DNA from: Edaphobacter sp.
GTDB lineage: Bacteria > Acidobacteriota > Terriglobia > Terriglobales > Acidobacteriaceae
NCBI GenBank assembly: GCA_025462645.1
Contig: JAOAPB010000129.1
Location: 1-64,000 of the forward strand
Length of the DNA stretch: 64,000 bases
Direction of reading: 5' to 3'
Shown: piece by piece, positions 61,261 to 64,000 of the stretch
How positions within the stretch are numbered: the first letter of the stretch is position 1
Layout: every line of letters starts with the position of its first letter
Translations under genes and position numbers: made by a program
Notes under the pieces: generated by a model
Told to the model about the DNA's origin: nothing
What the model saw: only the letters and a program-made list of their open reading frames with translations
Database searches by the model: none

Positions 61261-62012
61261 GTCGCAAAAAAAAACACGAGCACGTCAATCACGAGCGCTG
61301 GCTGGTCTCCTACGCGGACTTCATCACACTGCTCTTCGCATTTTTCGTCGTGCTCTTCGCCTCGAGCCAGTCGGACAAGAAGAAGCAGGTTCAGATCGCC
61401 GCTGCCATGCAGACGGCCTTTACTCCGCTCGGGATCTTTGAGGCTCATTCGAAGAAACCTCCCCTTGCCGAGGGAAACAACGCTGCAACGAACGCCACCC
61501 CAGCCGCTCTCCCACTTCCGCTCCCCTCCGTCAGAGAAGAGACGGCCGAGGAGACCGAAGAGCATCTCAACAAGCTGCTCGCTGCCCAGGTAGCAGCCGG
61601 GCAGATCCCTCCCGGCAGCGTAACCATGCACATCACCCCAGAAGGCCTGGTCATCTCCCTGCACGAGGCTGGCTTCTTCCCTTCCGGCTCAGCGGAGATT
61701 CGCGCCTCCTCGATCCCAACGCTCTCAAGCATCGCCGCCACCTTGCCGCAGGGTCCCACGCGCGTCGAAGGCCACACCGACAACGTGCCGATCCACACCG
61801 CCCAGTTCCCCACTAACTGGGAGCTCTCCACCGCGCGCGCAACTGTCATCGCGCGTCTGCTCCTCGAACGAGGCGCCATCGACCCCGCAGATCTGTCAGC
61901 CGCAGGCTACGCCGAATTTCATCCCGCAGCCGACAACGCAACCGAGCCCGGCCGCACCCAGAACCGCCGCGTGGACATCATCCTTTTGCGACACCGAGCA
62001 CCTTCACAATAA
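61257..62012 (+). CDS. motB: Flagellar motor stator protein MotB
   Basis: 251 residues, overlapping motA by ATGA. Basic N-terminus, then the single helix WLVSYADFITLLFAFFVVLF containing the proton-accepting Asp. A linker leads to an OmpA-like peptidoglycan-binding domain (GFFPSGSAEIR; VEGHTDNVPIHTAQFPTNWELSTARA; AGYAEFHP; NRRVDIILL). Anchors the stator to the wall. Its last 35 bp overlap the convergent yjbQ-like gene. Confidence 0.95.
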   Translation: MSRKKKHEHVNHERWLVSYADFITLLFAFFVVLFASSQSDKKKQVQIAAAMQTAFTPLGIFEAHSKKPPLAEGNNAATNATPAALPLPLPSVREETAEETEEHLNKLLAAQVAAGQIPPGSVTMHITPEGLVISLHEAGFFPSGSAEIRASSIPTLSSIAATLPQGPTRVEGHTDNVPIHTAQFPTNWELSTARATVIARLLLERGAIDPADLSAAGYAEFHPAADNATEPGRTQNRRVDIILLRHRAPSQ

Positions 62013-62409
62013 CCCGCTTGCGCCGCCTGCCATCGAACTCCGCATAGAAGACCCGCTGCCACGTCCCCAGATCCAGACTGCCTTTGGTAACCGGCAAAGT
62101 CGTCTCATGGTGCAATAGCAGAGCCTTCAGATGCGCATCGGCATTATCCTCACCCGTCCGATGGTGCTTGTACCCCGGCAGGGACGGCGCCAGCTTCTCC
62201 AACCACGTCCCGATATCCTCGATCAGCCCATCCTCGTTGTCGTTCACGTAGATGGCTGCCGTGATGTGCATCGGCGATACAAAACAAAGCCCATCGTCGA
62301 CGCCGCTGCGCTGTACGATCTCCTCTACCTGCGGAGTGATATGCACCATCTCATATCGCTCTTCCGTGTTGAAGATCAGATATTCGGTATACGCCTTCAT
62401 CGTTGACAT
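61978..62409 (-). CDS. YjbQ family (UPF0047) secondary thiamine-phosphate synthase-like protein
   Basis: 143 residues from the ATG at 62409 (AAGGAG seven bases upstream). YjbQ signatures: HITAAIYVNDNEDGLIEDIGTWLEKL, HRTGEDNADAHLKALLLH and LGTWQRVFYAEFDG. The family can show weak thiamine-phosphate synthase activity; its physiological role is unclear. Convergent with motB, with coding overlap. Confidence 0.93.
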   Translation of the reverse strand: MSTMKAYTEYLIFNTEERYEMVHITPQVEEIVQRSGVDDGLCFVSPMHITAAIYVNDNEDGLIEDIGTWLEKLAPSLPGYKHHRTGEDNADAHLKALLLHHETTLPVTKGSLDLGTWQRVFYAEFDGRRRKRVIVKVLGVAKG

Positions 62410-62502
62410 CGTTACTCTCCTTTTCGCCATCCCTCGTCGGAGCGTAGCCCTCGTACACCTTCGGCTCTCGCGGCAATCAATGAAAGGTATATCAATAGAA
62501 GC

Positions 62503-63147
62503 ATGACGATCTACATCGCCACGACCAACCCCGGCAAGCTACGCGACTTCACCGCCGCCGCGCCGCAGCGCATCTCGATGACGACCTTACCGGGCTTGAA
62601 GGAGATAGCACCTCCCATTGAAGACCAACCCACCTTCGAGGGCAACGCCCGCCTCAAGGCCCTCTACTACTCACATCATGCTCCTGGCCAGATCGTCGTG
62701 GCCGACGACTCCGGCCTCGAGGTAGACGCCCTCGATGGAGCCCCCGGTGTCCGCTCCGCACGCTACGCCGACGACGCAGGCTACCCTGGCCCCCCCGACA
62801 CAACCCTCGATGACCGCAATAACCTCTGCCTCCTCGAGGCTCTCCGCAACACACCGGAAGCCCACCGCCAAGCCCGCTACCACTGCGTCCTCGCCGCAGC
62901 CTGTAATGGAGAGATCCTTGCCCTCGGCGACGCAGCCGTCGAAGGCCAGATCCTCACCGCCCCTCGGGGAGCCCAGGGCTTCGGCTACGATCCACTCTTC
63001 TACCTGCCCCAATACCACCGCACCATGGCCGAGCTTGATGCTACAGCCAAGCTCGCCTTCAGCCATCGCGGACGCGCGCTCGACTCGCTCCTCATCGCTC
63101 TTCTGCCCCTCCTTCCCTCAGACCACGAGCGCTCACATGCGACTTAA
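62503..63147 (+). CDS. rdgB: RdgB/HAM1 non-canonical purine NTP pyrophosphatase
   Basis: 214 residues. Substrate loop TNPGKLRDF, ENQ-like EDQPTFEGNARLKALYY, catalytic VADDSGLEVDALDGAPGVRSARYA, then FGYDPLF and SHRGRAL. Removes dITP, XTP and similar nucleotides. Cytoplasmic; about 95 bp divergent from the yjbQ-like gene. Confidence 0.95.
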   Translation: MTIYIATTNPGKLRDFTAAAPQRISMTTLPGLKEIAPPIEDQPTFEGNARLKALYYSHHAPGQIVVADDSGLEVDALDGAPGVRSARYADDAGYPGPPDTTLDDRNNLCLLEALRNTPEAHRQARYHCVLAAACNGEILALGDAAVEGQILTAPRGAQGFGYDPLFYLPQYHRTMAELDATAKLAFSHRGRALDSLLIALLPLLPSDHERSHAT

Positions 63148-63292
63148 TCGCACAAGAACATCGATAATCGCACAAAGAATCGCAGTTTCCTTGACGGTAG
63201 TAAGACCGGAGCGGAATAATCTCGTTGCTGCACTTAATTAACATCGCCATTAACATCGCCGCAGTGCACCCAACATGATCTAAGGAGTCCCC

Positions 63293-64000
63293 ATGGCCAC
63301 AGCCACATCGCCAGCACCACCTGCCGCGCCACAGTTACACGGCGTGCAACCGCTCCGCGCCGGCGAGGGGAACTCTTTTCTATGGCGCAGGTTGCACTCG
63401 CTCAGCGGCATCATCCCCATCGGCGCCTTCCTGGTCGAACACATCGTCTCCAACTTCGAGACCATCAACGGCCCCCTCGCCTACGCCCAGCAGGTCAAGT
63501 TCCTCAACAGTCTGCCGCTCGTCCGCGTGCTGGAGTGGACCTTCATCTTCATCCCACTCGCCTTCCACGCCCTTTATGGCGTCTTCATCGCCTTCCGCGG
63601 CCGCACTAACGTCAACGTCTACCCCTGGGCCGGCAACTGGATGTACGTCTCCCAACGCATTACCGGGCTCATCGCCTTCGCCTACATCATTCAACACGTC
63701 TTGCGTCAGCGCTTCATGGGTGTCAGCCTCCCGGAGAACCCCGGCGCGGCCTTCGCCAAGGTACAACATGAACTAGCCAATCCCTGGATGCTCGCCATCT
63801 ACGTCATCGCTATGATCGCCACCACCTGGCACTTCGCCTACGGCATCTGGCTCTTCGCCGCCAAGTGGGGCATTACCCCCGGCGACCGTGCGCGCAAACG
63901 CTTCGGCTACGTCTGCGGAGCCTTCGGCGCGGTTCTCTGCATCATGGGTCTGGTCAGCATCTATGCCGTCGTCTACAAATACCCCAACGCGCCCGAGAAT
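63293..64000 (+). CDS. sdhC: Succinate dehydrogenase cytochrome b558-type subunit (3' end outside window)
   Basis: 236 residues to the window edge; AAGGAG precedes the ATG. Five membrane segments (LHSLSGIIPIGAFLVEHIV; FIFIPLAFHALYGVFIAF; SQRITGLIAFAYIIQHVLR; LAIYVIAMIATTWHFAYGIWL; CGAFGAVLCIMGLVSIYAVV), with histidines at haem-ligand positions (HSLS, FHALYG, IQHV, WHFAYG). This single-subunit anchor is the b558 type. sdhA and sdhB are expected just beyond the window. Confidence 0.92.
   Translation, partial: MATATSPAPPAAPQLHGVQPLRAGEGNSFLWRRLHSLSGIIPIGAFLVEHIVSNFETINGPLAYAQQVKFLNSLPLVRVLEWTFIFIPLAFHALYGVFIAFRGRTNVNVYPWAGNWMYVSQRITGLIAFAYIIQHVLRQRFMGVSLPENPGAAFAKVQHELANPWMLAIYVIAMIATTWHFAYGIWLFAAKWGITPGDRARKRFGYVCGAFGAVLCIMGLVSIYAVVYKYPNAPEN

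Noticed and set aside
1..64000. CRISPR arrays, insertion sequences, rRNA operons
   Set aside because: No regularly spaced direct repeats, transposase motifs or rRNA sequence were seen.

Overview
The window reads as a chromosome segment of an acidobacterium, most likely class Terriglobia (Granulicella/Edaphobacter/Terriglobus-like). The evidence is a 1169-residue Oar-type TonB-dependent receptor with an N-terminal carboxypeptidase-regulatory domain, several quinoprotein-like propellers paired with di-haem cytochromes c, many Gfo/Idh/MocA and TIM-barrel sugar genes, a MoxR/DUF58/VWA cluster and a b558-type succinate dehydrogenase subunit. The assignment is inferred from gene content; no rRNA gene is present. 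Most genes lie on the minus strand in tightly packed operons.

1-10021 (minus): a carbohydrate operon (cupin/PMI-like, TIM-barrel isomerase, Gfo/Idh oxidoreductase, DUF1080 hydrolase, bifunctional rhamnulose-1-phosphate aldolase/dehydrogenase), preceded by two secreted quinoprotein-like propellers. 10326-13376 (plus): a di-haem cytochrome c peroxidase, a cupredoxin-like lipoprotein and a YVTN-propeller lipoprotein, closed by a terminator. 13502-23764 (minus): a second Gfo/Idh plus isomerase pair, two cassettes of di-haem cytochrome c plus quinoprotein dehydrogenase, a Tat-exported TIM-barrel protein and a nucleoside-type MFS permease. 24232-25182: a DUF72 gene.

25566-39566 (minus): an eight-gene, largely overlapping operon in the style of MoxR/Bat clusters. 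It encodes a MoxR ATPase, DUF58, two VWA membrane proteins, a DUF4159 protein, a TPR metallopeptidase, a clan-CD-like protein with serine where the catalytic cysteine should be, and a 1237-residue Gln-rich membrane protein. A multicopper oxidase gene diverges from it.

41287-47320: an accessory stretch. It opens with the 3' part of a class II tRNA (probable attachment-site remnant) and holds an aldo/keto reductase, decayed DUF427, MOSC-ferredoxin oxidoreductase and SDR genes, and an intact divergent CGNR regulator/alpha-beta hydrolase pair with a 9-bp inverted repeat between them. 47501-55914 (minus): an operon of TonB receptor, di-haem cytochrome c, SMP-30 lactonase, DUF4380 mutarotase-like protein and quinoprotein dehydrogenase. 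This is a plausible uptake and periplasmic aldose-oxidation route.

56363-62012: flagellar genes fliS, fliD, fliC (minus) diverging from flbD, motA, motB (plus). A near-consensus sigma-28 promoter precedes fliC. 61978-64000: YjbQ, RdgB and the start of the succinate dehydrogenase cytochrome b gene, cut by the window end.
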